DNA of 64,000 bases from Acidipila rosea. GTDB lineage: Bacteria; Acidobacteriota; Terriglobia; Terriglobales; Acidobacteriaceae. The DNA is taken from positions 62,001-126,000 of the forward strand of contig NZ_SMGK01000005.1 of the NCBI RefSeq assembly GCF_004339725.1. The letters are read 5' to 3'. This document shows, in pieces, positions 19,001-27,441 of the stretch; positions within the stretch are counted from its first letter, which is position 1, and each line of letters starts with the position of its first letter. The position numbers and the translations under genes were made by a program. The notes beneath the pieces are model-generated. The model did not search any database. It worked only from the letters and a program-made list of their open reading frames with translations, and was not told where the DNA came from.

Positions 19001-19143
19001 GCGGCGCGCTGTCTGCCGGCCCTGATGGTCATTTCGGCGTAACTGGGATGAAGGAGCGCGCTCGTGAAATAGGTGGAGAACTCAGCATCGTCAGCGAGCC
19101 TGGCCACGGAACAGAGGTCGTAGTCTCTCTGCCTATTGACTAG
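16090..19143 (+). CDS. Large propeller-type sensor histidine kinase
   Basis: A 1,017-residue membrane sensor kinase. Order: signal peptide (1-26); about a dozen Reg_prop beta-propeller repeats with the recurring LWIGT...GL...DGL pattern (about 35-660); a Y_Y_Y domain (about 680-770, with FRYKLDGFDRHW and IPPGRYTFRVAAANNDG); one membrane helix (about 784-802); a HisKA_3 domain with the phospho-acceptor His near 826 in IAREIHDTLAQG; and a HATPase domain ending with DDGRGFSGG (about 963) and GHFGVTGMKERA. Such kinases (NarX/DegS type cytoplasmic part) normally signal to a LuxR/NarL-type response regulator. None is encoded here and there is no receiver domain in the protein, so the partner is elsewhere. 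Confidence 0.95.
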   Translation: MFTARILRAACSLAALFAALTLPALGLDPHKELRSFNYQSWQTDSGLPQNTVHAVLQTRDGYLWFATEAGLVRYDGAQFAVYDRQNTPGLAGDVINGLTQDSAGTLWISTAAGLTSFRDGVFRSYTAQDGLPASTVWRTFEGRTGELWAVTAGGLARLSHGRWTAFPVAQGLEDADPVLQAPDGTIWVGTISGLIRLSPAGHAQALLDASQVQSLAQDNAGRLWVGTRTGLVLIEKDGAVHPFALPATDITALLPDDEGRLWIGAGKGLWLWNGHALRGYSAQDGLPSDAITRLYEDHRHTLWIATSRGIARLADGSLQSFTARQGLSGNSVLAFLEDREGDLWLGTESGGVGVLRDRKFTTYTSQEGLSDDLARAIYQDRRGGMWVGTNGGGLNRWNGKGFTALTTASGLSSNIVLALADDASGDLWVGTPDGLDRLRNGHATAFTSADGLADDFVRSLTTDSRGALWIGTRRGLTHYADGQFQSYSSLDGLGSDLVGALLADRDGSLWIGTLGGLTHYVRGHFTNITTANGLSSNIITALYQDPAGTLWIGTSGGGLDRLAAGHVTAYPPASGGLPPNIYSILEDSGNHLWLSSNKGIFRVSKAALDRFAAGQDSSVAIDAYGTADGMKISECSSGGHPAAAKRVDGSMWFATLRGVATVNPEQMAINHVPPLVAIEQVSIDDRALSGGELARVSPGGSRFAFQYAGLSFVAPQKVHFRYKLDGFDRHWIDAGSRRVAYYTNIPPGRYTFRVAAANNDGIWSERDAAVSFRLMPHFYQTYWFDLALLLAAILFGYELYRRRVRRVEQQFTAVMAERNRIAREIHDTLAQGFVAVSVQLEIVSRVLASSTETAKAHLDEARSLVRHCLDEARSSIWDLRSQNASQEDLVARLKRVAAHVIGTAPVEMRVKVEGSYRPLPPQVERELVRIAQEAMTNAIRHGHPGRIDLLLRFETARFEMKVHDDGRGFSGGALSAGPDGHFGVTGMKERAREIGGELSIVSEPGHGTEVVVSLPID

Positions 19144-19166
19144 CCGGGAAAGAGCACTTTAAACGG

Positions 19167-19196
19167 CGACAGGGACGGCCTAAGCCGTCCCTGTCG
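19167..19196. terminator. Strong bidirectional hairpin between kinase and cold-shock gene
   Basis: A perfect 13-bp stem (19167-19179 with 19184-19196) with loop CTAA between convergent genes. No T-run follows, but position and stability suggest shared termination. Confidence 0.75.
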
Positions 19197-19216
19197 ATGA
19201 TCGTACTCTCCGTAAT

Positions 19217-19417
19217 TTACAGAGGCTGGATGTCCGCTGCCTGCCAGCCCTTGGGGCCCTTGACAACGTTGAACTGCACAGCCTGACCCTCTTGGAGGCT
19301 CTTGAATCCGCTCGATGTGATTGCCGAGTAATGTGCGAAGACATCCTCGCCGTTCTGACGGCTGATGAATCCAAACCCCTTCGCGTCGTTAAACCACTTC
19401 ACTGTTCCCTGTTCCAT
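19217..19417 (-). CDS. cspA: Cold-shock-domain protein (CspA family)
   Basis: A 66-residue single-strand nucleic-acid-binding OB-fold protein. Both RNA-binding motifs are present: KGFGFI (RNP1) and DVFAHYSAI (RNP2), after the family start GTVKWFND. It probably acts as an RNA chaperone. AGGAAG lies about 8 bases before the ATG. A long AT-rich upstream stretch (19418 to about 19700) precedes it, as expected for the long leaders of cold-shock mRNAs, but it may also be expressed under normal growth. Confidence 0.96.
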   Translation of the reverse strand: MEQGTVKWFNDAKGFGFISRQNGEDVFAHYSAITSSGFKSLQEGQAVQFNVVKGPKGWQAADIQPL

Positions 19418-19791
19418 ATTGTTACTTCCTAATTAATGCTGAATTTGACGAGATGACCTAAATCGGGGTTCGTACACAAAAGCCTTTGCAGAAAACCAAT
19501 CTGTTTCAATCGACAACATAAGCGTAGCACGTATTTGCCGGATTTTGTCCTGTCGAACAGAAATATATTGTGAAGGAAACATTCTCCTGGCCCGTTGTGG
19601 CGGAGAATAGACCGTAACTTATAGATAAATAGGGGAAGGGTGCGGGGAGAGAATATCACCGGCAACGCAGAATTTTTTCTAATGGAGAGGCTGAGAGCGG
19701 GCAGGGAACAGAAATGTAGGGGAAGCGGATCTTCGTTACAGGTTGCAGCTGCACCATCCATGGAGCATGGGTGGTGCAGCTGCCGTAGCTT
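19418..19791. other. AT-rich intergenic stretch: probable cspA leader plus tsf 3' hairpin
   Basis: This 374-base stretch has no convincing gene. It is visibly richer in A and T than its surroundings, especially at 19430-19670. Read on the minus strand it most likely holds the cspA promoter and 5' leader. Its right end contains the hairpin at 19745-19783 behind tsf. I could not fix a promoter with confidence. Confidence 0.45.
19745..19783 (-). terminator. Hairpin downstream of tsf
   Basis: A perfect 12-bp stem (19745-19756 with 19772-19783) with a further CCAT/ATGG pairing inside the loop, 9 bases beyond the tsf stop codon. No T-run follows on the minus strand, so it may be a weak terminator or a 3'-end stabilising structure. 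Confidence 0.55.
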
Positions 19792-20448
19792 TTAGGCCTG
19801 GGACTCGGCTTCCGCCTTGACCTGGGCTACCGTCCAATTCGGATCGCCGACCTTGAAGCGAGCGAAGCGGCGGACAGAGATGTTCTCGCCCAGTTTGCCG
19901 ACCTTCTGCGCAATCATGTCCTTGATCGTCAGCGTCTGCTCCTTGATGAAAGGCTGATCGAGGAGGCAGACCTCTTCGTAGAACTTGCTCATCTTGCCTT
20001 CTACGATCTTTTCGACCACAGGGGCCGGCTTGCCGGTCTGCGCTGCCTGGGCGCGATAGATGTCCTTCTCGCGGGCCAGGTCTTCCTCCGTCACGTCTTC
20101 GCGACGGATATAGCGCGGATCGGATGCCGCGATGTGCATCGCGATGTCCTTCAGCAGCTCCTGGAAGTCGGTCGTGCGGGCGACGAAATCGCTCTCGCAG
20201 TTGATCTCCAGCAGGACGCCGATCTTGCCGCCTGCATGGATATAGGTGCCCACGGCGCCTTCATTCGTTGTGCGCGTAGCCTTCTTGGCTGCCGACGCCA
20301 TGCCCCGCTTACGCAGGACGACGAACGCATCTTCCATGTCGCCCTTCGACTCCTGCAGCGCCTTGAGGCAGTCGCCCATCGGCGCTCCGGACTTCTCGCG
20401 GAGCTCTTTTACCAGCTTTGCATCGATTTTTTCAGTCACAGTCGACAT
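19792..20448 (-). CDS. tsf: Translation elongation factor Ts
   Basis: A 218-residue guanine nucleotide exchange factor for EF-Tu. The N-terminal UBA-like domain (VKELREKSGAPMGDCLKAL), the EF-Tu contact motif with DFVARTTDFQELLKDIAMHIAA (about 80-100) and the C-terminal FARFKVG segment identify it. It is of the short type, as in Thermus and several other phyla, compared with about 283 residues in E. coli. The ATG at 20448 is chosen because MSTVTEKID precedes the conserved domain directly; upstream in-frame codons lie in non-conserved sequence. It follows rpsB after about 105 bases, the classical rpsB-tsf pair. Confidence 0.97.
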   Translation of the reverse strand: MSTVTEKIDAKLVKELREKSGAPMGDCLKALQESKGDMEDAFVVLRKRGMASAAKKATRTTNEGAVGTYIHAGGKIGVLLEINCESDFVARTTDFQELLKDIAMHIAASDPRYIRREDVTEEDLAREKDIYRAQAAQTGKPAPVVEKIVEGKMSKFYEEVCLLDQPFIKEQTLTIKDMIAQKVGKLGENISVRRFARFKVGDPNWTVAQVKAEAESQA

Positions 20449-20555
20449 TCCTTCGTTCCCATCCGGCAGTCTGCCGGTTATCTGTACTACATAAAGAAAG
20501 CGTGGCTGTAAGTGTTGCAAGCCACGCTTCCCGTTGATCCTTCAGCGGACTTGAA

Positions 20556-21440
<885 letters not shown>

Positions 21441-21533
21441 ACAGCCTCCTTTGTGGATTGCATTCCGGCAAAGCTCGTAAACCGGGCCGGAATTGATTCC
21501 CTCTTGGGAAAATTTGAACTACCTGAACCTGCA

Positions 21534-21577
21534 GGGCATCCTGCTCCCGGCCCGTGGCCAGAGAGAGCAGGATGCCC
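21534..21577 (-). terminator. Perfect 13-bp hairpin between rpsI and rpsB
   Basis: Arms 21534-21546 and 21565-21577 pair perfectly; the 18-base loop contains a further GGCC pairing. It lies 7 bases after the rpsI stop and about 95 bases before rpsB. There is no T-tract, so it may be a partial terminator or an RNA-processing/regulatory structure separating rplM-rpsI from rpsB-tsf. Confidence 0.55.
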
Positions 21578-21583
21578 CATAAA

Positions 21584-21979
21584 CTAGCGCTTCGAGAACT
21601 GGAACCGCTTGCGGGCGCCCTTCTGTCCGTACTTCTTGCGCTCCTTGATGCGCGCATCGCGGGACAGCAGTCCGTCAGCCTTCAGCGTCTTGCGCAGCTC
21701 GGGGTTGAACTCGATCAGCGCGCGGGCCATGCCCATCTTGACTGCATCGGCCTGTGCCGCCACTCCGCCGCCGCTGACCGTAGTCAGCACGTCAAAGGAC
21801 GAGGCAAGCTCAGTGACCGTAAAGGCGCGCTTCGCTGCCATACGCTGCTGCTCGGTGACGAAGTAAACCTCGAACGCCTTGCCGTTAACCTTGAATTCGC
21901 CGCTGCCCGGACGCAGGAAAACACGCGCAATCGCCGACTTCCGCCGTCCCGTTCCGTAATACTGAACCAAATCTGCCAT
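21584..21979 (-). CDS. rpsI: 30S ribosomal protein uS9
   Basis: A 131-residue small-subunit protein whose C-terminal tail reaches the P-site tRNA. Diagnostic segments: [40 protein letters not shown], and the basic C-terminal tail ending in [11 protein letters not shown]. Follows rplM after 18 bases, the usual L13-S9 operon. Confidence 0.98.
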   Translation of the reverse strand: MADLVQYYGTGRRKSAIARVFLRPGSGEFKVNGKAFEVYFVTEQQRMAAKRAFTVTELASSFDVLTTVSGGGVAAQADAVKMGMARALIEFNPELRKTLKADGLLSRDARIKERKKYGQKGARKRFQFSKR

Positions 21980-21997
21980 CGTCTGTCCTGACTATCC

Positions 21998-22432
21998 TTA
22001 TGCGTTGATTTCGAGTGCCTGTGGCTGCTGCGCCTGGTGCGGGTGCTGCTCGCCCTTGTAAACCTTGAGCTTGGTCGCCATCTGGCGGCCCATCTTGGTC
22101 TTCGGAAGCATGCCCTTGACCGCGTCTTCGACGATCTTTTCCGGGCGACGCTTCAGCAGGCGTGTAAATGACTCCTCGCGCAGGCCGCCGGGGAAACCGG
22201 TATACCGGCGATAGACCTTCTGCTCGCTCTTGAGGCCCGTCAGCCGAATCTTTTCGGCATTCACGATCACGACATGGTCGCCCATGTCGATGTAGGGCGT
22301 GTACTTGGGGCTGCGCTTGCCAGCCAGGATGCTTGCGGCCTCAGTGGCCAGACGGCCCAGCGTTTTGCCGCTGGCGTCTACCAGAAACCATTTGCGGCTG
22401 ATTTCGTGCGCGCTTGGAATATACGTTGACAT
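21998..22432 (-). CDS. rplM: 50S ribosomal protein uL13
   Basis: A 144-residue large-subunit protein needed early in 50S assembly. Diagnostic: [58 protein letters not shown] and [18 protein letters not shown]. Co-transcribed with rpsI. A possible promoter lies about 215-250 bases upstream, implying a structured leader. Confidence 0.98.
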   Translation of the reverse strand: MSTYIPSAHEISRKWFLVDASGKTLGRLATEAASILAGKRSPKYTPYIDMGDHVVIVNAEKIRLTGLKSEQKVYRRYTGFPGGLREESFTRLLKRRPEKIVEDAVKGMLPKTKMGRQMATKLKVYKGEQHPHQAQQPQALEINA

Positions 22433-22648
22433 CTCTTGCTTCTTCTCCCGGGCGAATCTCGTGCGCTTCTCAACGCAATGGCTCCCGCAAAACCCAAATG
22501 CGGGGCCTTGAAAACCTGTTTCCCACCGACGGACAATATCTGTTCGCGTGAGGTAGCGCAGCTTAGATCCCGAAGGGGCTTTTCCGGGTCTGCCAGCCTG
22601 CTGGTCAGCGGCTAGGCCGCATGCAGAAAGACGAAGGACTGCGCAAGG

Positions 22649-22683
22649 ATTCTAGAGTAAGGCAAAGTGGCCCCCATAGTCAA
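22649..22683 (-). promoter_or_regulatory. Possible rplM-rpsI promoter and structured leader
   Basis: On the minus strand TTGACT (22683-22678) is followed after 18 bases by TACTCT (22659-22654), with TAGAAT slightly further on. The gap between the TonB receptor gene and rplM (22433-22705) contains several GC-rich hairpins between this site and rplM (for example around 22480-22510 and 22565-22590), consistent with a regulated ribosomal-protein leader. The match to a promoter is only moderate. Confidence 0.3.
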
Positions 22684-22705
22684 TGGAGACTCTCCTGCCT
22701 CCTGC

Positions 22706-24505
22706 TCACCGGCGATTCCGCGCCCAGAAAAACTCCGCTCCCCCCATGATCGTCCGCCCGGGCATGGGCACGCCGGGCACCTCTTCATAGCCCGTGTTGC
22801 TCAGGTTCGAGAAGCGCAGATAAGGCCGCACGCGCCCACCGCTGCCCGCCACCGAGAGATCCCAGAGCGGGTAGGCGGTCTGCCCCACGCGTTGAACGAT
22901 GCTCACCTGTGTCCGGGCGTCAACCCGGTGAGCAAACTCGCCGCTCCACGCGAAAGTGGCATTCTGGCTCGCATAGTTGAAGGCGTATTCGGAGATCAGC
23001 CCCGGGACCGGCTGCTGGCTTGCGTGCAGCCCTGTGTAGCCCAGCTCCACCTGTTGCGAGGCTGGCAGCCGCAGGTGCACAGTCGTCTCTGCGCCGGTGA
23101 AATTGAGGTTCTGCACATTGGTCGCCTGCCAGCGGTCGCTCAGTGCAAATTTTGAGTAGTCGATGCCATTGCGTTCGAGCAGTCGGAAGCCCGTCAGGTC
23201 AAAGGAAATTCTCCCGCCCGACTCCCACTGCAGACCGCCTTCGTAGCTCCATGCCGACTCTGGCCGCAGCCCCGGATTGCCCACCGTTGTCGGATCGCTG
23301 TAATAAAGGTCCGTATAGGTGGGCAGGCGGAAGGCATGCCCCGCCGCCGCGTGCAGCCGCATCCCGTGGCCCAGCCAGTAGCCGGCCGCCGCCGTAGGGG
23401 AGAAGACCGCATCGCCGCCGCTGAAAATCTCCTCCCGTGCGCCGATCGAGAGGGAAAGCCGCTTCAGCGCGCGCAGGTCGAGGCTGGCGTAGCCCGCTCC
23501 CTGGTTGCGCGCATGCTGTCCGAGATTGCTGCTGTTGATGCCGTCGCCGCTCGCCTCCAGCCCATAAGCCACGGTTGCATTGCGCCCGGGCCGATCCGCC
23601 CGGCGCAGGTCACCCTGCCACGCGGTGTCGATATGGTTGTTCTGATAGACAGCGGGATCGTAGACCAGCAGCGTAAAAACATCGGTGTGGCGGCGATAGC
23701 CGAAGTCTGCCTCGCTCTTCGCGCCCAGCTGCTGCCGCACCGATCCGAACCACCCCTTGGTCCGTTCAAAGGACTCAAAGTTGCCGTAGAACTGGTTCGC
23801 GCCATAGGGCCGGTCACTTGCTGCCAGCAGCACATCCGTGCTGCCCAGCGCCGTGTGCAGCCATGTCTCTGAGGAGACTGCGCTGGTGCGGTAGTTGCGA
23901 TCGATCATGAATCCGCTGGAGGTCTCGCGGCTGCCCGAGAGCTGCTCAGACCAGTGCCGCGCCAGGTAGGCGCCGACTGCGTGCTGCTCGGTCGAGCCGT
24001 AGTTGCCATAGCCGATCCCGGCCTGGACCGCCGTGCGCTGAGGCTCCGTGGTAATCAGGTTGACCGCCCCGCCCAACGCATCGGAGCCGTAGAAGGTCGA
24101 GCCGGAGCCGTGCAGCACCTCGACCCGCGAAATCGCGTCGAGAGGCACCGGGATATCCATGTTCAGGTGGCCGGTCTCCGGATCGTTGATGCGCAGCCCG
24201 TTCAGCAGCACCAGTGATTGCTCAAAGGTAGTGCCGCGGATGGAAATATCCGCCTGCACTCCGCCGGGCCCGCGTTCCTGCAGGTCCACGGAAGGGTCCA
24301 GCCGCAGGTAGCTCTCGAGATCATTGAAGAGAAGCGGCTGCTGGTCAGTATGGAAGACGCGCACCGAGCGGTCGTTCTCCGAGAGCGGCACCGGCTCAAA
24401 CGTAGCTGTAACGATGACCGTCTGATTGTCAGCGGGAGTGGGCTGTTGAGAAACGCCGGGGGAGCAGAGCAAAGCCGGCAGAAGACAGGCAAGAATATTT
24501 TTCAT
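22706..24505 (-). CDS. TonB-dependent outer-membrane receptor (BtuB-like)
   Basis: A 599-residue outer-membrane importer energised by TonB. The ATG at 24505 begins a signal peptide (MKNILACLLPALLCSPGVSQ); an ATG 14 codons upstream is less likely. A TonB-box-like QTVIVTAT is at the mature N-terminus. The plug domain shows DISIRGTTFEQSLVLLNGLR, NMDIPVPLDAISRVEVLHG and GSTFYGSDALGGAVNLIT. The rest alternates as a 22-strand barrel. The relation to BtuB/vitamin-type receptors is by plug similarity only; no cobalamin riboswitch is seen before it and no ABC importer is adjacent, so the ligand is unknown. The alcohol dehydrogenase gene lies 79 bases upstream in the same direction. Confidence 0.93.
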   Translation of the reverse strand: MKNILACLLPALLCSPGVSQQPTPADNQTVIVTATFEPVPLSENDRSVRVFHTDQQPLLFNDLESYLRLDPSVDLQERGPGGVQADISIRGTTFEQSLVLLNGLRINDPETGHLNMDIPVPLDAISRVEVLHGSGSTFYGSDALGGAVNLITTEPQRTAVQAGIGYGNYGSTEQHAVGAYLARHWSEQLSGSRETSSGFMIDRNYRTSAVSSETWLHTALGSTDVLLAASDRPYGANQFYGNFESFERTKGWFGSVRQQLGAKSEADFGYRRHTDVFTLLVYDPAVYQNNHIDTAWQGDLRRADRPGRNATVAYGLEASGDGINSSNLGQHARNQGAGYASLDLRALKRLSLSIGAREEIFSGGDAVFSPTAAAGYWLGHGMRLHAAAGHAFRLPTYTDLYYSDPTTVGNPGLRPESAWSYEGGLQWESGGRISFDLTGFRLLERNGIDYSKFALSDRWQATNVQNLNFTGAETTVHLRLPASQQVELGYTGLHASQQPVPGLISEYAFNYASQNATFAWSGEFAHRVDARTQVSIVQRVGQTAYPLWDLSVAGSGGRVRPYLRFSNLSNTGYEEVPGVPMPGRTIMGGAEFFWARNRR

Positions 24506-24584
24506 CGTGCGTAGGTCGCCGCACTCGCATCCAGTCGAATGCGGCAACCGTCAGTATAGCTTTGCTGCTTTCTGCGACCGGGCC

Positions 24585-25610
24585 TTACGCTCCGGTTTCG
24601 AGCACTACGCGGAAGCGCGCCTTGCCGCTCATCATGCGCTGATAAGCCTCCTCCGCCTTTTCGAGCGGATACTTCTCAATCAAGGGCGCCACGCCGGTCA
24701 GCGCGCTGAACTTCAGCGTGTCTTCTGATTCGATGGCCGTTCCGCTGGGCCAGCCATGGACCGACTGCCGCTGGCCGATCAGCTGCAGCGGAGACACCCT
24801 CACCGGCTCCATGGAGACGCCGAGCATGATGAATTCGCCTGCGTAGCCCAGTCCCGGGATGGCGGCCGTCATGGCATCCGCATCCGTGACCGTCGACAGG
24901 ATGACGCGTGCGCCGCCCAGCTTCTTCAGGGCGTCTCCCACGCTGCCTGCCGTGCTGTCGATGTAGTGGTGCGCGCCCAGTTCATGGGCAAACTTCGCCT
25001 TGTCCGCGCCGCGGGCGATGGCCACTGTGTTGTAGCCCATCTTCGCCGCAAACTGCACGCCCAGGTGTCCCAGCCCGCCCATGCCCAGCACGGCCACCGT
25101 GTCCGGCGGCTTTGCTCCGCTATTGCGCAGCGCGTTGAAGGTGGTGATTCCCGCGCAGAGCAGCGGCGCGGCTTCGGCGCTCGCCAGTGACTCAGGCAGT
25201 GCGGCCAGCGCCTCGGCGGGAGCTACCATGTAGTCGGCATAGCCGCCGTCATAGCTGATGCCCGGCACACTCCCCTGCTGGCAGGCGATCATGTCGCCGC
25301 GGCGGCAGGGTTCGCACTTGCCGCAGTGGCCGCCAAACCAGCCCACGCCCACGCGCTGGCCCGTCTTCCAGTGGTCTACGCCCGCACCCACTGCATCTAT
25401 CAGTCCCACGACCTCGTGGCCCGGCACGCGCGGAAAGACCAGTCCGGGAAAATGCCCTTCTTTGGTAAATGAATCGCTGTGGCAAATGCCGCACGCCTGC
25501 ACGCGCAGCCGTACCTGTCCCGGTCCGGGCTCAGGAATTGCTCGCGTAACCAGCTCGAACGGCGCGCCTGCCGCCGGTACCTGCATGAATCTCGCTTTGC
25601 TCTCTGCCAT
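24585..25610 (-). CDS. Zinc-dependent alcohol dehydrogenase
   Basis: A 341-residue medium-chain alcohol dehydrogenase. The catalytic zinc ligands lie in ACGICHSD (about residue 40) and PGHEVVG (about 64); structural zinc ligands in GGHCGKCEPCRRGDMIAC (about 94-111); the NAD(P)-binding motif is VLGMGGLGHLGVQFA (about 173). It resembles the AdhA/AdhP branch acting on primary alcohols. It may be co-transcribed with the TonB receptor gene downstream. It is divergent from the ankyrin gene. Confidence 0.94.
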   Translation of the reverse strand: MAESKARFMQVPAAGAPFELVTRAIPEPGPGQVRLRVQACGICHSDSFTKEGHFPGLVFPRVPGHEVVGLIDAVGAGVDHWKTGQRVGVGWFGGHCGKCEPCRRGDMIACQQGSVPGISYDGGYADYMVAPAEALAALPESLASAEAAPLLCAGITTFNALRNSGAKPPDTVAVLGMGGLGHLGVQFAAKMGYNTVAIARGADKAKFAHELGAHHYIDSTAGSVGDALKKLGGARVILSTVTDADAMTAAIPGLGYAGEFIMLGVSMEPVRVSPLQLIGQRQSVHGWPSGTAIESEDTLKFSALTGVAPLIEKYPLEKAEEAYQRMMSGKARFRVVLETGA

Positions 25611-25759
25611 ATCGGTGCCTCTCTGGGATGTTTCTTTGCGTCATTCCATCCGATGCGCAGTCTGCTGGAAAGGACGCGAAGACTCCGTGAAATGAATGTG
25701 CGCCGCGGCCGCGCGGGGTCTACCGGCCGTCCTATATCCTAGCCAGCAGGAGCAACCGC

Positions 25760-26416
25760 ATGGGGCAGCAAATTTTTGATTTCATCCGCAGAGGCCAGAC
25801 GGCTGAACTGGCCACGGCCCTGCAGGACAATCCGCGGCTCGCGCAGTCATGCGATACGCAAGGCGTCTCTGCGCTGATGTGGGCGATCTATACACATCAG
25901 CGGCCGGTGGTGGAGCTTCTGCGCCCCCATGCCGGACCCCTCGGCCTCTTTGAGGCGGCCGCGCTGGGCGACTGCTCCCGGCTGTCCGCGCTCCTCGCCG
26001 CAGATGCCATGGCAGCGCACGCTGTCGCCGGCGACGGCTGGAGTGCTCTTCACCTCGCCGCTGCCTTCGGCACTCCCGAGGCTGTCCTTCTGCTGATCGA
26101 GCACGGCGCGCACGTGCATCAGTTCTCGCACAATCCGCTGCGCAACCAGCCGCTTCACGCCTGCCTGGCGCTGGATGGCTCGGCGGCGACCGTCAAGGCT
26201 CTGATCGAGGCCGGCGCAGATGTAAACGCGGTCGGGGCCGGCGATTACACGCCCCTGCATCTGGCCGCCGCCAACAATCGGGTGGATGTCATCGGCCTGC
26301 TGCTGCAGGCGGGAGCGAAGCGGGACGCCCGCTGCGCCCAAGGCAAAACCGCGGAGGACTATGCACGGGAGCGCGGCCACGAAGAGGTGGTGCGGCTGCT
26401 GCAGCCGGCGGCGTAG
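25760..26416 (+). CDS. Ankyrin-repeat protein
   Basis: A 218-residue soluble protein made almost wholly of ankyrin repeats (about six). Clear repeats include [26 protein letters not shown] (shown here only as positions near 92-118), [38 protein letters not shown] in the region 168-193, and a final [19 protein letters not shown]. Ankyrin repeats mediate protein-protein contacts; the partner is unknown. No signal peptide. It precedes rpmI by about 80 bases in the same direction, the place where infC is found in most bacteria. Confidence 0.88.
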   Translation: MGQQIFDFIRRGQTAELATALQDNPRLAQSCDTQGVSALMWAIYTHQRPVVELLRPHAGPLGLFEAAALGDCSRLSALLAADAMAAHAVAGDGWSALHLAAAFGTPEAVLLLIEHGAHVHQFSHNPLRNQPLHACLALDGSAATVKALIEAGADVNAVGAGDYTPLHLAAANNRVDVIGLLLQAGAKRDARCAQGKTAEDYARERGHEEVVRLLQPAA

Positions 26417-26498
26417 CAGGGTAAGGCTGGCCGAAGTCGCGCTCTTCCTCTATACTGGCAGATGTTGTCTTAAGTCCGTTTTTTCACTAGGAAATACC

Positions 26499-26696
26499 AT
26501 GCCCAAACTCAAGACCCATCGTGGCGCGGCCAAGCGCTTCAAGAAGACTGGCACCGGCAAGATCAAGCGCGGCCAGACGAAGATGCGCCACATCCTGACG
26601 TCGAAGGATACCAAGACCAAGCGCAAGCTCGCAGCCAGCGCTCTCGTCTCGGATGCCGACTACGCCAAGGTAGCCCGCATGATCCCTTACGCCTGA
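26499..26696 (+). CDS. rpmI: 50S ribosomal protein bL35
   Basis: A 65-residue basic ribosomal protein with the family start [18 protein letters not shown] and the RRHILT-like motif [11 protein letters not shown]. The ATG at 26499 is set by the family N-terminus and an AGGAAA ribosome-binding site 6 bases upstream. Followed by rplT after 150 bases. infC, usually first in this operon, is not in this window. Confidence 0.97.
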   Translation: MPKLKTHRGAAKRFKKTGTGKIKRGQTKMRHILTSKDTKTKRKLAASALVSDADYAKVARMIPYA

Positions 26697-26846
26697 TCTG
26701 GTTCCTCTGGAATCAAGGGCCGCGGAGAGCGTTCCGCACCAGGCCCCCGGCTGGTGTTCCAGCCGAGAGATCAGGATTGCAAAGCGTGTGAAGAGGCCCA
26801 CCTGCCTCCAGCCGCTCGATAACGAAACGCAAAAGGAGAACTACCC

Positions 26847-27221
26847 ATGCCTCGTGTAAAACGTGGTACGAAACGCAACGACCGCCGCAAGAAAATTCTT
26901 AAGCGCGCGAGTGGATATTTCCTCACAAAATCCAAGCTCTACCAGGCAGCGCAGGAAGCCGTCGAGCGCGGACTCAAGTTCGCCTACAGCGGACGCAAGC
27001 AGAAGAAGCGGCAGTACCGCTCGCTCTGGATCGTGCGCATCAATGCCGCTGCCAAGATCAACGGCATCAGCTATTCGCTGCTCATCAACGGACTCAAGCG
27101 GGCCGGCGTTGAGCTCGATCGCAAGATCCTTGCCGACATCGCCGTCAACGATCCGCAGGGCTTCACCGCACTGGTCGAGCAGGCGAAGGCAGCGCTGCCC
27201 AGCAAGCCCGCAGCCGCCTAA
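26847..27221 (+). CDS. rplT: 50S ribosomal protein bL20
   Basis: A 124-residue protein required for early 50S assembly and often an autorepressor of its own operon. Diagnostic: [44 protein letters not shown]-like [20 protein letters not shown] and [13 protein letters not shown]. An AGGAG box precedes the start. The 150-base gap after rpmI holds a short hairpin (26737-26742 with 26751-26756) that could take part in control, but this is not established. Confidence 0.98.
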   Translation: MPRVKRGTKRNDRRKKILKRASGYFLTKSKLYQAAQEAVERGLKFAYSGRKQKKRQYRSLWIVRINAAAKINGISYSLLINGLKRAGVELDRKILADIAVNDPQGFTALVEQAKAALPSKPAAA

Positions 27222-27244
27222 GTATTTTCACCGGACTATCGCAG

Positions 27245-27284
27245 GCCCCGGAGCGCAGAGTAGCCTCCGGGGCTTCCGCTTTTT
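27245..27284 (+). terminator. Rho-independent terminator after rplT
   Basis: A perfect 9-bp stem (27245-27253 with 27265-27273) followed by TTCCGCTTTTT, 23 bases after the rplT stop. Confidence 0.85.
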
Positions 27285-27441
27285 AGGGGCTTGTCGTTCG
27301 ATCCGGGTAAGATGACTGTGGAGCCCGAGCGAATCGCGCAGACTTATCCGCGCATCAAGTACTTTGAGCCAGATGTCGACACCTCCCCGCACCTCACACC
27401 ACCGCTCGTTTGAACTCACGCTGCAGAGCGCCAAGCGCACC

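Noticed and set aside
17467..19107. 546-codon minus-strand open frame opposite the sensor kinase
   Set aside because: No recognisable domain, and the plus strand carries propeller, HisKA_3 and HATPase motifs throughout.
24506..24584. Cobalamin riboswitch before the BtuB-like receptor
   Set aside because: Only 79 bases separate it from the upstream gene and no B12-box-like sequence is present.
27312..27413. 33-codon frame overlapping the permease N-terminus
   Set aside because: Weak start context and overlap with a better-supported gene; no evidence of conservation available.
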